From JABDIP01 sp965227455 (GTDB lineage: Bacteria; Pseudomonadota; Alphaproteobacteria; DSM-16000; Inquilinaceae), in NCBI GenBank assembly GCA_965227455.1, contig OZ245752.1, positions 1,736,001-1,800,000 of the forward strand: a stretch of 64,000 bases of DNA, read 5' to 3'. The translations under genes were made by a program, and so were the position numbers. The notes under the pieces were generated by a model. It made no database searches. It had not been told where the DNA came from and saw only the letters and a program-made list of their open reading frames with translations. Positions within the stretch are counted from its first letter, which is position 1. Every line of letters starts with the position of its first letter. Positions 16,120 through 24,889 of this stretch are shown one piece after another.

Positions 16120-16905
16120 ATGCTTGAGCAAGTATTCGAAACGCTGGTTATGGCACTGAGACGAAACGGCTATCAGCTTGTCGTCGACAAGATTACTGAC
16201 GAATTTCTTACGTTCCAAGTTAAGGCCGAACAAAAGAAATATAGCAACCCGGAACTGGATCCAAATCTTCACGACCTCGATGAGCGAAACAGCATCTGGA
16301 TCAAAATAAAGGACGATAAAGGCGACACGATTGCGACCATTGCTGCACGCCTATGTTACATAGACTCTCTAATCTCACTCTGCGAGCACTATGAATTTTG
16401 GTATGGCGAGAAGATTCGGTTCACCACGCCATTAAATCTGGTCTATGACAACATCTCCGACATGCCCTATGGCAGTACGGCCTATGATGGTGCGATGTGG
16501 GTTCGACCGGATCATCGCGGCCGCGGCCTGTCGTGGGTCCTGAGCCGGTTGTGCCGGATGATCGCGATCCGAAAATGGAACCCCGATTGGATCTTCGGGT
16601 TCGGCTTCGAGGCCGTCACCCGGGCGCAGTTGCCAAGATCGGTGTACGGCTATCCTCGCTTCGGCATTTTCGCCACCGGGTTCAAATTCCCGGGCCATCC
16701 GACACAGACGATCTACCTGGCCAGCATGACCAATGACGAGGCGCTCCGTGGCGCCGCCGAAGACTGGCGCTATCTGACGGCCCGCCCGAACTTCGTTCTG
16801 GGTCGATCATTCGCCCAGGAATTGAAGGCATGGCGCCAAGAGGAAATCCGGCGTCAGGCCATCGCAGAGGCCCTGGCGACCGGAGAGAGGGCCATCGCCT
16901 CCTAA
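16120..16905 (+). CDS. GNAT-like protein, unknown function
   Basis: This 261-residue protein carries AMWVRPDHRGRGLSWVLSRL (residues ~126-145), which resembles the acetyl-CoA-binding V-x-P-x-x-R-G-x-G-L motif A of GNAT acyltransferases. Its N-terminal ~110 residues (KAEQKKYSNPELDPNLHDLD region) show no known motif. The first ~330 bp are AT-rich, with codons such as AAA, ATA and AAT, whereas the second half has the GC-rich codon use of its neighbours. No ribosome-binding site is clear (TATAAATG). It is monocistronic between two divergent or convergent units. The substrate cannot be guessed. Confidence 0.65.
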   Translation: MLEQVFETLVMALRRNGYQLVVDKITDEFLTFQVKAEQKKYSNPELDPNLHDLDERNSIWIKIKDDKGDTIATIAARLCYIDSLISLCEHYEFWYGEKIRFTTPLNLVYDNISDMPYGSTAYDGAMWVRPDHRGRGLSWVLSRLCRMIAIRKWNPDWIFGFGFEAVTRAQLPRSVYGYPRFGIFATGFKFPGHPTQTIYLASMTNDEALRGAAEDWRYLTARPNFVLGRSFAQELKAWRQEEIRRQAIAEALATGERAIAS

Positions 16906-16990
16906 CATGCCGGCAAGTGCATGCGATGGTGGACCTTAGGGCAAGCACACTTTCGGGTAACGGGGCGGATGACGATCCGGCGATGGCACT

Positions 16991-18355
16991 CTAGCTGTCT
17001 TCGAGATATCCCAGCGTCCGGAGGCTGACATGTCCGGACCGGCCGATGATCAGATGATCGAGCAGCCGAATTCCAACCGCTTCCGCAGCTTTCTTCAAGT
17101 CCCGTGTAACCTCGACATCGGCGCCGGAGGGGCTCGGATCGCCACTGGGATGATTGTGTGCGATGACGATCGACTGGGCATCGAGAACCAATGCCCGCTT
17201 GATGATGTTCCGCGGGTTCACCGGAACCGACGCAACGCCGCCGCCGTGAATCGGCTCGTCAACGATCAGCCGGTTCTTCTGGTCCAGATAGATGATGCGG
17301 ACATGCTCGATGGTTTCATGGGCCATTCGCGCCCGACAATAATCGAGAACGATTCCGGTGCCGGAGAATACCGGCTTGTCGACCATCTCCAGGCGGATCA
17401 CGCGGGACGCCATCTCACGCACCACCTTCAACCGGATCAGGGCCTGCGGCGTCAATCCGGGAATATGGATCAACCGCTCGCTGCCGACCGCAAGGACCGC
17501 TGCGAGGCTGCCGAATTCCTCGATCAGCGAGGCCGCAAGACTTCGGCAATCCTCGCCATCATCGGTTTGCCGGAGGAGCAACTCCAAGAGGTCTTGATCG
17601 GCAAGCAGTTCCTGATTGCCGTTATGGAAATACTTCATCAATACCTGCCTTGACGAACTGCGCGTCGGGGCGACCGGGTGCACCGATAGGGAGCCCGCGC
17701 CCCGCGGAATCGATCCAAGAACGTCCATGTCGCCGATACCGCTGGGGGGCAGCGGCCGACGTCGATATTCAAGCAGTCTAACAATCGAAATCAGTTGGTT
17801 GGGCTGTGTCTCGCGCTCATTGGCGGCAACCGGCAGCATCAGGCGGGCGAATCGTCTCGCATCGCCATTGGCCTTCACCAATACGTCCATGATGGTGCCG
17901 CGGTTGTCGAGGGCAGCCGCGGCATAGTCCTGGTTGATGGAATTGCGGATCATCCGGTCGGGGTATTCCGACAAGGGCTTGCCCGAGAGATCCGACTGAT
18001 CGGTCCGTGCCTGGCTGTCAAATCTCAGAAACCGGTACAGGCCCGGATCGTCGTAGGAGGTATCGACCAAATGAACGGCGGCAAGGCCGTTCGTGGCACT
18101 TACCTGCTCGAAATCCCGGTAGGTCGGCAAAAACCCATTGCGGTGACAGCGGTCCCAGCAATCGATGAAGGGCGAGAAATCGGGAACCGCTCGGGCTGCG
18201 TCCAATCGGTATTCCATCTTGCGGATGACCGGCTCGCCGGCGGTGCTGTAGACCTCCCGCCGCTCAAACAGGAGTTCTACCGGCAGCGGCGTCCCAAGTG
18301 GCTTGATCGGCTGCCGCGTCGTAGCCTGCTCTGATCTCGTCTCCTTATGGTCCAT
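16991..18355 (-). CDS. PAS-like / RadC (JAB domain) fusion protein
   Basis: This 454-residue protein is about twice the length of typical RadC (~225). The C-terminal ~220 residues are RadC-like: a helix-hairpin-helix region (QELLADQDLLELLL, then LIHIPGLTPQALIRLKVV) and the JAMM metal site AHNHPSGDPSPSGAD, with His400, His402 and Asp413, plus the upstream DEPIHGGG Glu. The N-terminal residues ~50-215 fit the pattern of a PAS_5-type domain: PFIDCWDRCHRNGFLPTYRD, SGKPLSEYPDRMI and ARLMLPVAANE. RadC proteins are not proven repair enzymes; JAB domains are metallo-peptidase or nucleic-acid-related folds. The fusion suggests a sensor attached to a RadC effector. Confidence 0.8.
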   Translation of the reverse strand: MDHKETRSEQATTRQPIKPLGTPLPVELLFERREVYSTAGEPVIRKMEYRLDAARAVPDFSPFIDCWDRCHRNGFLPTYRDFEQVSATNGLAAVHLVDTSYDDPGLYRFLRFDSQARTDQSDLSGKPLSEYPDRMIRNSINQDYAAAALDNRGTIMDVLVKANGDARRFARLMLPVAANERETQPNQLISIVRLLEYRRRPLPPSGIGDMDVLGSIPRGAGSLSVHPVAPTRSSSRQVLMKYFHNGNQELLADQDLLELLLRQTDDGEDCRSLAASLIEEFGSLAAVLAVGSERLIHIPGLTPQALIRLKVVREMASRVIRLEMVDKPVFSGTGIVLDYCRARMAHETIEHVRIIYLDQKNRLIVDEPIHGGGVASVPVNPRNIIKRALVLDAQSIVIAHNHPSGDPSPSGADVEVTRDLKKAAEAVGIRLLDHLIIGRSGHVSLRTLGYLEDS

Positions 18356-18661
18356 AACGCCTAGTTCCCAGGACCGACTTGAGCGGCACAGTCCGGCTGC
18401 TCCCTGTCAGGCCATCGCGCCACACCGCAGGTCCAAGAGTCTTCCAGATTTCTCGAAAATGCAATCAAGTTCAGTGATTTCTTCAAGCACAATATCGATC
18501 TACGCCAGTCTGGCACTGTTGTCCCCCACCATACGACATCGGAGCGGATGTGGCACCGCCCATGCGAATTATCTGCCCCGACGCGCGAAATTGGCGGCAG
18601 TTGACATCGGTCGCTCGATCACAGTCAATGTCCGCCTCCCCATCCAGATCGAGCGGAATGC
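18356..18661. other. Divergent intergenic region, no gene seen
   Basis: This 306-bp spacer separates the leftward PAS-like/RadC gene from the rightward DUF4170 gene and must carry both promoters. A moderately AT-rich patch at ~18440-18500 is the likeliest promoter location. No operator or hairpin stands out. Confidence 0.4.
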
Positions 18662-18883
18662 ATGACAAAGCAGCTCCTCCACCTCGTTTTCGGCGGCGAT
18701 CTGACGGATCCTTCGACCCACGAATTCGTCGATACCGAATCCCTCGATATCGTCGGCATCTACCCCAATTATGCCGAGGCGCTCGCAGCTTGGCGGGGCA
18801 AGGCGGCCGCCACGGTAGACGACGCGCACCGGCGCTATTTTGTCGTTCATCTCCATAGGCTTCTGGAACCCGACCCGGATTGA
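18662..18883 (+). CDS. DUF4170 family protein
   Basis: This 73-residue protein begins MTKQLLHLVFGGDLTDPSTH. The pattern LVFGG...EFVD...LDIVGIYPNYAEA and the ending VDDAHRRYFVVHLHRLLEP are typical of the alphaproteobacterial DUF4170 family. The family is small, soluble and of unknown function. It is followed by a ~200-bp gap before an AsmA-type gene. Confidence 0.85.
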   Translation: MTKQLLHLVFGGDLTDPSTHEFVDTESLDIVGIYPNYAEALAAWRGKAAATVDDAHRRYFVVHLHRLLEPDPD

Positions 18884-19084
18884 TCGCGGCGACCATGTCG
18901 CCCTAAAACGAACACAGCTTGGGGCTCTTCTCGCGTCGTCAACCGGTAGCCGTCGTCGGCGCTTTCCGGTATTCCGATTGCGCCGCGTTGAAGAACGCCG
19001 ACACCCAAGATCGGCAGACGGTCAAACCGGCTACCCGGCGCCAGGGCGTCGGATGCGGACCAACCGGGCAAGGCAGCCAGGACG

Positions 19085-21178
19085 ATGAGAAAAATCCTCA
19101 TAGGCATCGCTGCGGTACTGGTGATCATCGTAGTCGCGATCATCGCCATTCCGTTCTTCGTACCCCTGGACGCGATCCGCGACCGGATCATCGCCGAAGT
19201 GAAGACGGCCACCGGCCGCGACCTCGCCATCGACGGCCCGGTCGACCTTTCGGTCTTCCCGGCCGCCGCCGTCGAGTTGTCCGAGGTATCGCTGAGCAAC
19301 GCCCCCGGCGCCGAGCGCCCCGACATGCTGACGCTTGGACAGCTCGATGTGGAAGTGGCGCTCCTGCCGCTCCTGTCCGGCGAGATCGTGATCAGACGCC
19401 TGATTCTGCGGGAGCCGGTGATCGCGCTGGAGGTCGACGAATCCGGGCGCGGCAACTGGGTCTTCGAGCCCGCCACGACCGATGGCGGCGGCGCGACGGC
19501 GTCCGTGCCCGCGGACACAGGGGAGGCCTCGGGCGAAGGCCTCGGCCTCAGCGACCTGCGCCTCGGCGAGGTCGGCGTCGTCGACGGCACGATCTCCTTC
19601 GTCGATCGCAGCAGCGGGCAGTCCTTCGAGGCAACCAATCTCGGAGTCGACATCGAACTGGAAAGCCTCGACAGCCCGCTCGCCCTGACCGGCGGGCTCG
19701 ACTTCCAGGATCGCCGGGTCGAGTTTGCGCTCGGCGCCGACCGTCCGCGGGCGCTGGTGGCCGGCGGCGAATCCTCGCTTACCGCGTCGTTGGCCGCGGA
19801 CGCCATCGACCTGGATTTCGAAGGCGCTCTGGTCTCGGCCGAAACGCCCGATCTCGGCGGCCAGTTGTCGCTCTCAATCCCATCGATCGCCGATCTTGCC
19901 GGCTGGCTCGCCATTGCCCTGTCCGAGGACGGCCTGCCGGTCGACCGCGTGGTGCTGCAATCCGAACTGATGGCCAATCCGACCACCATCGGCCTGCAGA
20001 CCGCGACACTGACCATCGACGACCTGGCCGCCTCCGGCGATCTTGAGGTGACCCTGAATGACGTCCGGCCCCTGATTTTCGGCCGGCTGGCGGTCGACCA
20101 GCTCAATCTCGACCCGTTCCTGGGGACCGGCGATGCGGCGGCGGAGTCCGGCGACTCTGAGGCGGATGCCGGCACCGACGCGGCGGCCGCGGGATGGAGC
20201 GAGGAGCCGATCGACTTCAGCCCGTTGATGCTGGTCGACACCGACCTGGTCGTGGCCAGCGAAGGCGTCACCTTGCGCGGCGTCGAGGCCGGGCCTTCGG
20301 TGCTGACCATCAATCTGAAGGATGGCGTGCTGGATTTCGACCTGGCCCGCACCGCCCTGTTCGGCGGCCATGTGGCGCTGCAGCTCGGCGCCAACGGCGC
20401 GGTGCGGACGCCGACCATCCAGATCGGTATCCAGATAGACGAAGTGCAGGCCGAGCCGGTGCTAACCAGCTTCGCCGATTTCGAGCGTCTGACCGGCGCC
20501 ACCAACGCCCAGATCGCCTTGACCTCCGCCGGCAGCAGCCAGAAGGCGCTGGTCGAGGCCCTGGACGGCACGGCAGACCTGGTCTTCCGCGACGGCTCGA
20601 TCAAGGGCATCAATCTCGCCGCCATGGTGCGCAATGTCGCCACGGCGTTCACCGACCCCACCGCCGGCGAGGCCCGCTCCACCGATTTCGCGGAACTCGG
20701 CGCCAGTTTCCAGATCACCGACGGCATTGCCCGCAGCCAGGACATCCGGCTGCTGGCGCCGCTGCTGCGAATCGAAGGCGCCGGCGACGTGTCGCTGCCG
20801 CCGCGGGCGCAGTCGATCCGGCTGGTGCCCAAGCTGGTGGCGGATTCCGAGGGCCAGGGCGGCGCCACCGAGAGCGCCGGCCTCGCGGTGCCGATCATCA
20901 TCGAGGGGACCTTCGACGATCCGAGCTTCCGCCCCGATCTGGAAGGCCTCATCGGCGGCACGCTGCAGGATCCGGGCGCCATCCGCGAGCAGGTGGAGGG
21001 TGTCGTCGATCAGCTCCGGGAAGGTGCTGGCGGCACGGCGCCGGAGGATGCGGTGCGCAACCTGCTCGAGGGCCTGACCGGCGGCGGTGCGCCGCAGGAA
21101 GGCTCCCGTGGCGAGGAGCCGGCGCCGGCGCCGGCGCCCAACCCGGGCGACGCGCTCAGGAACCTGCTGGGGCGTTAG
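19085..21178 (+). CDS. AsmA family envelope protein
   Basis: This 697-residue protein has one N-terminal membrane anchor (residues ~4-27) with the family-typical start ILIGIAAVLVIIVVAIIAIP, then AEVKTATGRDLAIDGPVDLS, and a large periplasmic beta-rich domain. The AsmA C-terminal region is recognisable in RDGSIKGINLAAMVRNV and the following DFAELGASFQITDGIA. AsmA-like proteins are thought to help lipid transport or outer-membrane assembly. The C-terminal tail is low-complexity (EEPAPAPAPNPG). A repeat copy begins on its stop codon (TAG 21176-21178). Confidence 0.9.
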   Translation: MRKILIGIAAVLVIIVVAIIAIPFFVPLDAIRDRIIAEVKTATGRDLAIDGPVDLSVFPAAAVELSEVSLSNAPGAERPDMLTLGQLDVEVALLPLLSGEIVIRRLILREPVIALEVDESGRGNWVFEPATTDGGGATASVPADTGEASGEGLGLSDLRLGEVGVVDGTISFVDRSSGQSFEATNLGVDIELESLDSPLALTGGLDFQDRRVEFALGADRPRALVAGGESSLTASLAADAIDLDFEGALVSAETPDLGGQLSLSIPSIADLAGWLAIALSEDGLPVDRVVLQSELMANPTTIGLQTATLTIDDLAASGDLEVTLNDVRPLIFGRLAVDQLNLDPFLGTGDAAAESGDSEADAGTDAAAAGWSEEPIDFSPLMLVDTDLVVASEGVTLRGVEAGPSVLTINLKDGVLDFDLARTALFGGHVALQLGANGAVRTPTIQIGIQIDEVQAEPVLTSFADFERLTGATNAQIALTSAGSSQKALVEALDGTADLVFRDGSIKGINLAAMVRNVATAFTDPTAGEARSTDFAELGASFQITDGIARSQDIRLLAPLLRIEGAGDVSLPPRAQSIRLVPKLVADSEGQGGATESAGLAVPIIIEGTFDDPSFRPDLEGLIGGTLQDPGAIREQVEGVVDQLREGAGGTAPEDAVRNLLEGLTGGGAPQEGSRGEEPAPAPAPNPGDALRNLLGR

Positions 21179-21225
21179 CCTGCATTTCTCATACTGGTCG
21201 TGGCCTACGCGGCGCTATCCCGTCG
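21177..21225. repeat. Partial, diverged copy of the 1155-1422 repeat
   Basis: Read on the plus strand from the AsmA stop codon, this segment aligns without large gaps to the reverse complement of 1371-1422 (arms A' and C'). Shared blocks include GTGGCCT-CGCGGCGCT and the CCTGCAT start. About four fifths of the positions match by eye. The complementary arms do not follow, so this copy is partial. Both copies start within 2 bp of a stop codon. Confidence 0.75.
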
Positions 21226-21268
21226 ACCGGTCCAGCGCGTCTCTTCGATCTCGAGGCCGAAATGGAAA

Positions 21269-21296
21269 GAGGGGCGGCGCCTGGGCGCCGCCCCTC
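21269..21296 (-). terminator. Intrinsic terminator (minus strand)
   Basis: A perfect 13-bp stem GAGGGGCGGCGCC with its complement and a 2-base loop is followed on the minus strand by TTTCCATTTC. It sits 58 bp after the stop of the minus-strand lipoprotein gene. On the plus strand no T-run follows, so the minus-strand gene is the better fit, although it may also stop AsmA transcripts. Confidence 0.75.
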
Positions 21297-21353
21297 CCCT
21301 GGAGGGCGGCCGGTGCGGGTCAGCCGATCCTCCTTATCCCGGTGTCCCCACCG

Positions 21354-21722
21354 TCACGTGAGCGCCGTCCAGTTGCCGTCGCCGCCGCGACAGGCCGTGC
21401 GCTCGAACGTGGCGGTCACCCCGGCAACCGTCATCGTCTCTTCGAAATTGCGGCAATAGCTTCCGCTCCTGGACCGGTAGGTCCGGCGCGGCACCACGGC
21501 GCCGTGATTTCCGCTGATGCCATTGGTCCAGGTGCTGGCCTCGTTATCTTGCCGGCGCTCCATGGCGATCTGCATCGCCATGGCCGCAATGTGCTGATCG
21601 TCGGAGGTCATGTTCTGTCGGAGGTCCGCAGCCGAGACCGGATGCGCGCCGCCCGTTCCGACGGCACAGGCCGTCAACATGGCGATCGCCCCGGCGGCCA
21701 GCGCCGCGCGCATGGCAGGCAT
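21354..21722 (-). CDS. Lipoprotein with 17-kDa surface-antigen-like C-terminus
   Basis: The start at 21722 (122 residues, MPAMRAALAAGAIAMLTAC) gives a lipoprotein signal with lipobox LTAC (Cys ~19); the longer open frame upstream lacks signal character. ATG 21713 (MRAAL) is an equally possible start. The C-terminal part reads RSGSYCRNFEETMTVAGVTA then TACRGGDGNW, the pattern of the C-terminal domain of 17-kDa rickettsial-type surface antigens, with the two Cys probably disulfide-bonded. It is a monocistronic outer-membrane lipoprotein candidate with a strong terminator downstream. Confidence 0.75.
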   Translation of the reverse strand: MPAMRAALAAGAIAMLTACAVGTGGAHPVSAADLRQNMTSDDQHIAAMAMQIAMERRQDNEASTWTNGISGNHGAVVPRRTYRSRSGSYCRNFEETMTVAGVTATFERTACRGGDGNWTALT

Positions 21723-22187
21723 CCGCTCGAAGCAAGGACCGGTGCGATAACGGCACCGCTCGGCCTGGCCCGGAATGGCAGCATGAATACGGTCCATGTC
21801 CCCCACCTTGGATCGGCGCCTCGACAACGGCCACGAACAAGCAGCCGCAAACATAGTCGCCGTTCCCACAGGGACATTTTTCGGACGAAATCGTGAACAA
21901 ATCCCTAATATTTGAATTCAGTGACAGTGTCTCAGCCACCAATATTGGTTAATTAGCCTTAACCATAATAGACATCAGTCATATATCCTGAATACATCTA
22001 GAAGATTATATCTCGTTCGCATTCTTTCATTTCACGAATATTTTGATGGCAGTGCGATTTTTCAACTTGCAGTACAATAGATGGCATTTCACTAAAACGT
22101 TGCGAAGTCGTGGGAGTCCCGCCAAGATTGTCTTCGGGTCTTGATCGGGCCGTGCCGCTGGTCCGAGACACAAATTGGCTGTGTGCT
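21723..22187. other. Divergent AT-rich intergenic region
   Basis: This 465-bp spacer lies between two divergently transcribed lipoprotein genes. About 21890-22090 is strongly AT-rich, with an inverted repeat GGTTAA-TTAGCC-TTAACC at 21946-21963. It presumably holds both promoters. I see no gene in it. Confidence 0.5.
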
Positions 22188-22727
22188 ATGAACGCCAGTC
22201 GAAAGCGGTTTCCTATGCGCCATCTGTCGGTTGGCCTGCTTGTGCTGCTGCTGGCGGCGTGCCAGCTGCCCGTCGCGCCACCCTGGCGGACCCAGACGGC
22301 GCCGGGGCTGTACACCATCTCCACGCCGTTCAACGAAGGGGAATTCGCCGGCTATGACGGCCGCGGCTCGTCATCCATCAGCGGCGAGGCCTATTACCGG
22401 ATCGGCGGCGGGGTGGTCCTGGCGGCAGGCAGCGAGGTGGTGCTGGTGCCGGACACCGCCTACACGCGGGAACTGTGGGAGCCGGCGCGGAGCGGTCGCT
22501 ACAGCGGCGTGGCGAATTTTGACCCGCGCTATTTCAAGTACCGCCGCTCCACGGTCGCCGACGGCAACGGGTATTTCCGCTTCACCGGCCTGCCGGCCGG
22601 ATCCTACATCGTCCAGACCCATGTGCCGGCCATCGACGAGGGCAAGGCGGTCTTCCTGCATCGCCGGGTCACCCTCGACGACAACGCGGCCGCCAACATC
22701 ATCCTGTCGGGACTGAACCAGCAGTAA
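22188..22727 (+). CDS. Putative lipoprotein with carboxypeptidase-regulatory-like fold
   Basis: The chosen start is ATG 22188 (179 residues, MNASRKRFPMRHLSVGLLVL); ATG 22215 is an alternative. A basic n-region, hydrophobic core and lipobox LAAC mark a lipoprotein. The mature part shows a beta-sandwich pattern ending in GNGYFRFTGLPAGSYIVQTH, typical of carboxypeptidase-regulatory-like/transthyretin-type domains that act as structural modules. Function is unknown. Its stop is followed by 22726-22760, a palindrome likely to end transcription. Confidence 0.7.
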   Translation: MNASRKRFPMRHLSVGLLVLLLAACQLPVAPPWRTQTAPGLYTISTPFNEGEFAGYDGRGSSSISGEAYYRIGGGVVLAAGSEVVLVPDTAYTRELWEPARSGRYSGVANFDPRYFKYRRSTVADGNGYFRFTGLPAGSYIVQTHVPAIDEGKAVFLHRRVTLDDNAAANIILSGLNQQ

Positions 22728-22760
22728 TACCAAGGGTCATGGATAATGACCCTTGGTATT
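22726..22760 (+). terminator. Palindromic terminator AATACCAAGGGTCAT / ATGACCCTTGGTATT
   Basis: A perfect 15-bp inverted repeat with loop GGATA overlaps the lipoprotein stop codon and ends in TATTTTG. Its near-perfect symmetry would let it work in both directions. The hairpin with its short T-run fits an intrinsic terminator; the sequence may also be a dispersed palindrome. Confidence 0.75.
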
Positions 22761-22918
22761 TTGAAAGGCGGCCAGACCAGGGCACTGAACCGCGGGTAGG
22801 CTGCCCCAGCCTGGCCTGCCGCCGGGCGAACCCGGTGACGCCTACGACGATAGTCGGTCAGCGTAAACATCTCGCAAACATAGAGAAAAAATCTGCGCGA
22901 CGGCGGATTCCAGGCAAC

Positions 22919-22950
22919 CGGGCGCCGGCCACGATGGTGGCCGGCGCCCG
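22919..22950 (-). terminator. Hairpin after dctM
   Basis: A perfect 14-bp stem CGGGCGCCGGCCAC with loop GATG lies 26 bp past the dctM stop on the minus strand. No T-run follows (GGTTGCCTGG), so it may stabilise the 3' end or act with Rho rather than be a classic intrinsic terminator. Confidence 0.6.
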
Positions 22951-22975
22951 ATCATGCTGCCGAGACGGAGGCGCC

Positions 22976-24289
22976 CTACCTCGCCGCCGGACCGCGCATG
23001 TTCTCCGGCAGGAAGGTCGCCAGATCGGGGACGAAGATCAGCACCAGCACCATCAGGCACATGATCAGGAACATCGGGATGGCGGTGCGGGCGATATAGC
23101 CCATCTGGTGGTGAGTCATCCCCTGCATGACGAAGAGGTTGAAGCCGATCGGCGGGGTGATCTGCGCCATCTCGACGACCACCACGATGAAGATGCCGAA
23201 CCAGATGATGTCGATGCCGGCCTGGCGGATCATCGGTTCGACGATGGCCATGGTGAGCACCACCGAGGAAATGCCGTCCAGGAAGCAGCCGAGGATGATG
23301 TAGAACACCATCAGCACCAGCAGCAGCGCCACCGGCGACAGGCCCAACGTGTCGATCAGGCCCGCCAGGGCCCGCGGCAGCCCGGTGAATCCCATGGCCA
23401 GCGACAGCGCCGCCGCACCGCCCAGGATGAAGGCGATCATCGCCGAGGTCCGGGTGGCGCCCATCAGGCTGTCGATGAAGGTCTTCATCGACAACGATCC
23501 CTGGGTCGCGGCCAGGATCAGCGAGCCGATCACCCCGAAGGCGGCGGCCTCGGTGGCGGTGGCGAGGCCGACATACATCGAGCCGATGACCACCAGGATC
23601 AGGATCAGCACCGGGATCAGGAACCGCGACTCGCGCAGCTTCTCTGCAAACGGCATACGCTCGCTGATTTTCGGCACCTGGGACGGCTTGAACACCGACC
23701 ACAGGGCCACATAGCCCATGAACATCAGCGCCAGGGTCAGCCCGGGCAGGATGCCGGCCAGGAACAGCTTGGAGATGGATTCGTTGACCGTCACCCCATA
23801 GACGATCAGCGTCAGGGATGGCGGTATCATCAGGCCCAGCGTGGCGGCGCCGGTCAGGGTGCCGATGATGATCGGCTCCGGATAGCCGCGCTTGCGCAAC
23901 TCCGGGATCGACATCTTGCCAACCGTTGTCAACGTCGCCGCGGAAGACCCTGAAACGGCGGCAAAAATCGTGCAGCCGACGATATTGGTGTGGACCAGCC
24001 CGCCGGGCAGCCGCGCCATCCAGGGCGCGAGGCCGCGGAACATATCCTCCGACAGCCGGGTCCGGTAGAGGATCTCCCCCATCCAGATGAACAGCGGCAG
24101 GGCGGTCAGGGTCCAGGAGGAGGACGACCCCCAGATTGTCGTCAGCATGGCGTCGCCGGCCGGGCGGGTGGTGAACAGCTCCAATCCAACGAAGGCGACA
24201 CCGAACAGCGCCAGCCCGACCCAAACGCCGGTACCCAGCAGCAGGAACAGGACGAACAGGAAGATGAGGATCAGATAGATTTCTTCCAT
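22976..24289 (-). CDS. TRAP transporter large permease (DctM)
   Basis: This 437-residue protein has about 12 membrane helices and the DctM pattern, including AAVSGSSAATLTTVGKMSIP, then GTLTGAATLGLMIPPSLTLI, and ITPPIGFNLFVMQGM near the end. DctM is the ion-driven transport subunit of tripartite ATP-independent periplasmic transporters. It follows the small permease gene by 7 bp and completes a P-Q-M set. The cargo is probably a carboxylate or amino-acid-like compound given the flanking enzymes. Confidence 0.93.
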   Translation of the reverse strand: MEEIYLILIFLFVLFLLLGTGVWVGLALFGVAFVGLELFTTRPAGDAMLTTIWGSSSSWTLTALPLFIWMGEILYRTRLSEDMFRGLAPWMARLPGGLVHTNIVGCTIFAAVSGSSAATLTTVGKMSIPELRKRGYPEPIIIGTLTGAATLGLMIPPSLTLIVYGVTVNESISKLFLAGILPGLTLALMFMGYVALWSVFKPSQVPKISERMPFAEKLRESRFLIPVLILILVVIGSMYVGLATATEAAAFGVIGSLILAATQGSLSMKTFIDSLMGATRTSAMIAFILGGAAALSLAMGFTGLPRALAGLIDTLGLSPVALLLVLMVFYIILGCFLDGISSVVLTMAIVEPMIRQAGIDIIWFGIFIVVVVEMAQITPPIGFNLFVMQGMTHHQMGYIARTAIPMFLIMCLMVLVLIFVPDLATFLPENMRGPAAR

Positions 24290-24295
24290 GGCCGC

Positions 24296-24826
24296 CTACT
24301 CCACATGCCTGTCGACGGACTCGGCGGCGATGCCGTGCTCGCGGGTGAAGATCAGCTGGATCAGATGGTCGACCATGGCGATGGAGAGGATGATGGTCCC
24401 GACCACCATCGCCATCTGCGGGATCCAGATCGGCGTCGCGTCCTGGCCCTGCGAGATGTCGTTGAGCTTCCACGACCAGTAGGCGGTCTTGATGGCGTAG
24501 CGGGCGAAGAAGATCGACAAACCGGCGCCGATGGCAAAGCACCAGATCTCACCGATATAGCGGGCCTTGCCCATGGCGTTCAGCAGCATGCTGACGCGGA
24601 TATGGGCGCCGTAATTGAGCGCATAGGCGAAGGCCAGGAACGAAGCCGCCGCCATGAAATACCCGGCATAGTCCGGCGCGCCCGGGAAGACCTCGCCGGT
24701 CCATCGGGCCAGCATCTGCAAGGTGACGAGCGTCAGGATGACGATCAGGCACAGCGCGGCCAACACGCCGCCCAGCGTGTACAGCCGGTCCAGCCATGGC
24801 CGAAGGACACCTCCCACAGCGCGCAT
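24296..24826 (-). CDS. TRAP transporter small permease (DctQ)
   Basis: This 176-residue protein has four membrane helices. The family features are LQMLARWTGEVFPGAPDYAG and NYGAHIRVSMLLNAM in the second and third segments. DctQ joins the periplasmic binding protein cycle to DctM. It lies 63 bp after dctP, with a stem-loop between them, and directly before dctM. Confidence 0.9.
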   Translation of the reverse strand: MRAVGGVLRPWLDRLYTLGGVLAALCLIVILTLVTLQMLARWTGEVFPGAPDYAGYFMAAASFLAFAYALNYGAHIRVSMLLNAMGKARYIGEIWCFAIGAGLSIFFARYAIKTAYWSWKLNDISQGQDATPIWIPQMAMVVGTIILSIAMVDHLIQLIFTREHGIAAESVDRHVE

Positions 24827-24852
24827 AGCGGCCCCCCTTATGTCTTGAGAAT

Positions 24853-24882
24853 CGGGCCCCGGCAGATCGCGGCCGGGGCCCG
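24853..24882 (-). promoter_or_regulatory. Intercistronic stem-loop between dctP and dctQ
   Basis: An 11-bp perfect stem CGGGCCCCGGC with an 8-base loop begins just after the dctP stop. Such stem-loops downstream of a solute-binding-protein gene usually protect its mRNA or reduce read-through so that the binding protein exceeds the permeases. No T-run follows. Confidence 0.65.
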
Positions 24883-24889
24883 TAACGCC

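Noticed and set aside
16120..16905. Possible autoinducer synthase (LuxI-like), which also has a GNAT-type fold
   Set aside because: The length, the lack of the conserved N-terminal Arg-Trp region and the absence of a LuxR-type gene do not fit. Only a GNAT-like motif A is seen.
22842..24542. Long minus-strand frame (566 codons) across dctM/dctQ
   Set aside because: It is a frame-shifted shadow of the real dctM and dctQ genes in GC-rich DNA; the peptide is His/Arg/Gly-rich with no domain.
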